NCBI GenBank assembly: GCA_023269585.1
Contig: JAHFTC010000027.1
Coordinates: 1 to 39,485, forward strand
DNA length: 39,485 nucleotides
Direction: 5' to 3'
DNA from: Opitutaceae bacterium
GTDB taxonomy: Bacteria; Verrucomicrobiota; Verrucomicrobiia; Opitutales; Opitutaceae
Part shown: piece by piece, positions 38,829 to 39,485 of the stretch
Layout of the letters: each line of letters begins with the position of its first letter
How positions within the stretch are numbered: position 1 is the stretch's first letter
Translations under genes and position numbers: made by a program
Notes under the pieces: generated by a model
Seen by the model: only the letters and a program-made list of their open reading frames with translations
What the model was told of the DNA's origin: nothing
Database searches by the model: none

Positions 38829-39485
38829 GGCCAAGGGGTGCCGCAGCCGGGGCCGCGAGGGAAGGCGGAAAACGCGGCGCGCAGGTCCCACCGCCCACCG
38901 CCTACAGGGATCGGCCCTCCGCTGGTGGGTCGGGCTTTACGCCTCCTCCAGTACTCCAGGGGTGCCGCCATGGGTACGGTTGTCGACGCCCAGCTCGGCC
39001 AGTGCACCGTCGTTCCCTGTGTCCGACCTCGCCGCGGACAAGAAGTCGGCGGGGTGGGCGGTGGCGCTGGCGGCGGCGCTGAAGCGCGAGAGCACGCAAC
39101 GAACCGTTGGCTGGGCGAACAGCTCAACCTGGGCGGCCTTCACGACGTGAGCCGGCGGTGGCGGCCTACCAGCGGGAAAACACGAATGCCAAAGCCTGAA
39201 CCTTTTGTCGTCCCCTGGTGGCGGATTCGGTGTTGCGACCGCCGTGCCGCCGTTTTCAGCTTCGGTCGCACCCTGCCGCTGGAGAGCCCCATGAGTCCGA
39301 CCGCCCCCGCCCATCCCAGCTGCCCGCCCGCCTCGGTCCAGAGAGCCATTTGTCAAAAGTTAAGACATGACCCCATCTGCTCGGCCTGGGGCCTCGATGG
39401 GTTCGATCCGGTGATAGGTGACACTCTGACCGGGGTGATAGGTAACACATAGAGCGGTGTTGGGAGTTGAGTTATAGAGCGAGAA
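38829..39485. other. Gene-free tail with palindromes and short repeats
   Basis: No supported gene. It holds CCCACCGCCCACCGCC (38888-38903, a possible opposite-strand trace of the CGGTGG arrays), a GTCGGGCTTTACGCC palindrome remnant (38928-38942), and the right-end repeats from 39355. The promoter of the ligase-family gene should lie in 38829-38900. Confidence 0.5.
39355..39453. repeat. Transposon-end-like direct repeats
   Basis: GTCAAAAGTTAAGACATGAC (39353-39372), then CCGGTGATAGGTGACAC (39408-39424) and CGGGGTGATAGGTAACAC (39432-39449), two 17-18-bp near-identical units. Such TTAAGACNTGACCCC and GGTGATAGGTRACAC strings often flank transposase genes; a transposase may follow beyond the window edge. 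Confidence 0.4.

Noticed and set aside
1-39485. tRNA, rRNA or riboswitch genes
   Set aside because: I saw no cloverleaf-like ends, CCA-adjacent TTCRANNC boxes or known riboswitch cores while reading both strands; a covariance search could still find one.

Overview
The window is about 39.5 kb of very GC-rich bacterial DNA. Gene content suggests a Gram-negative, probably a verrucomicrobial (Opitutaceae-like) chromosome. The signs are lipobox lipoproteins, a LolA-like carrier, LpxL- and PlsC-like acyltransferases, an MMPL exporter, several families of dispersed palindromic repeats between genes, and DUF433/DUF5615 and MNT/HEPN modules. The taxonomy is inference from gene style, not from a database match. 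I see no rRNA, tRNA or CRISPR.

Region 1 (1-19,250) is ordinary housekeeping and accessory DNA, loosely packed. It holds the 3' end of an MmeI-like DNA methyltransferase, ExoD, a DUF985 cupin, PdxH, SixA, an ORF6N DNA-binding protein, an RmlD-like reductase, RsgA, a DUF433/DUF5615 toxin-antitoxin pair, a broken vsr gene, an MNT/HEPN pair, EngB, a three-gene ABC-2 exporter, a CheY-like regulator, a GlcNAc-kinase-like ATPase and an AsmA-like protein. Its gaps are packed with dispersed repeats: G-rich CGGTGGAC-type arrays, a 24-bp unit present in 1, 2 or 4 copies, a CACAGAG-type hairpin linked to vsr fragments, a 127/128-bp element with conserved ends, and an AT-rich dyad.

Region 2 (19,252-37,465) is compact and nearly repeat-free. 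After prmB and a TVP38-family membrane protein comes a secreted protein abutting a chorismatase (FkbO/Hyg5/XanB2 family, which makes hydroxybenzoates from chorismate). Next, on the minus strand, are an AMP-dependent ligase, a B12-binding radical SAM enzyme and a YajG-like lipoprotein. Diverging on the plus strand is a tightly overlapping operon: ACP, ketosynthase, small membrane protein, ACP, second ketosynthase, ketosynthase-like half-protein, LpxL-like acyltransferase, PlsC-like acyltransferase, family 2 glycosyltransferase, LolA-like carrier, MMPL exporter and a second B12-binding radical SAM enzyme. This has the architecture of an aryl polyene/xanthomonadin-type pathway: aryl acid made, activated, extended on ACP, placed on a lipid or sugar anchor and exported to the outer membrane. 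It differs in having two cobalamin radical SAM enzymes and no visible ketoreductase, dehydratase or thioesterase. It is the best candidate for an undescribed system here.

Region 3 (37,466-39,485) has a DUF3568-like lipoprotein, a lipoate/biotin ligase-family protein and a gene-free tail that ends in short direct repeats resembling transposon-associated DNA.
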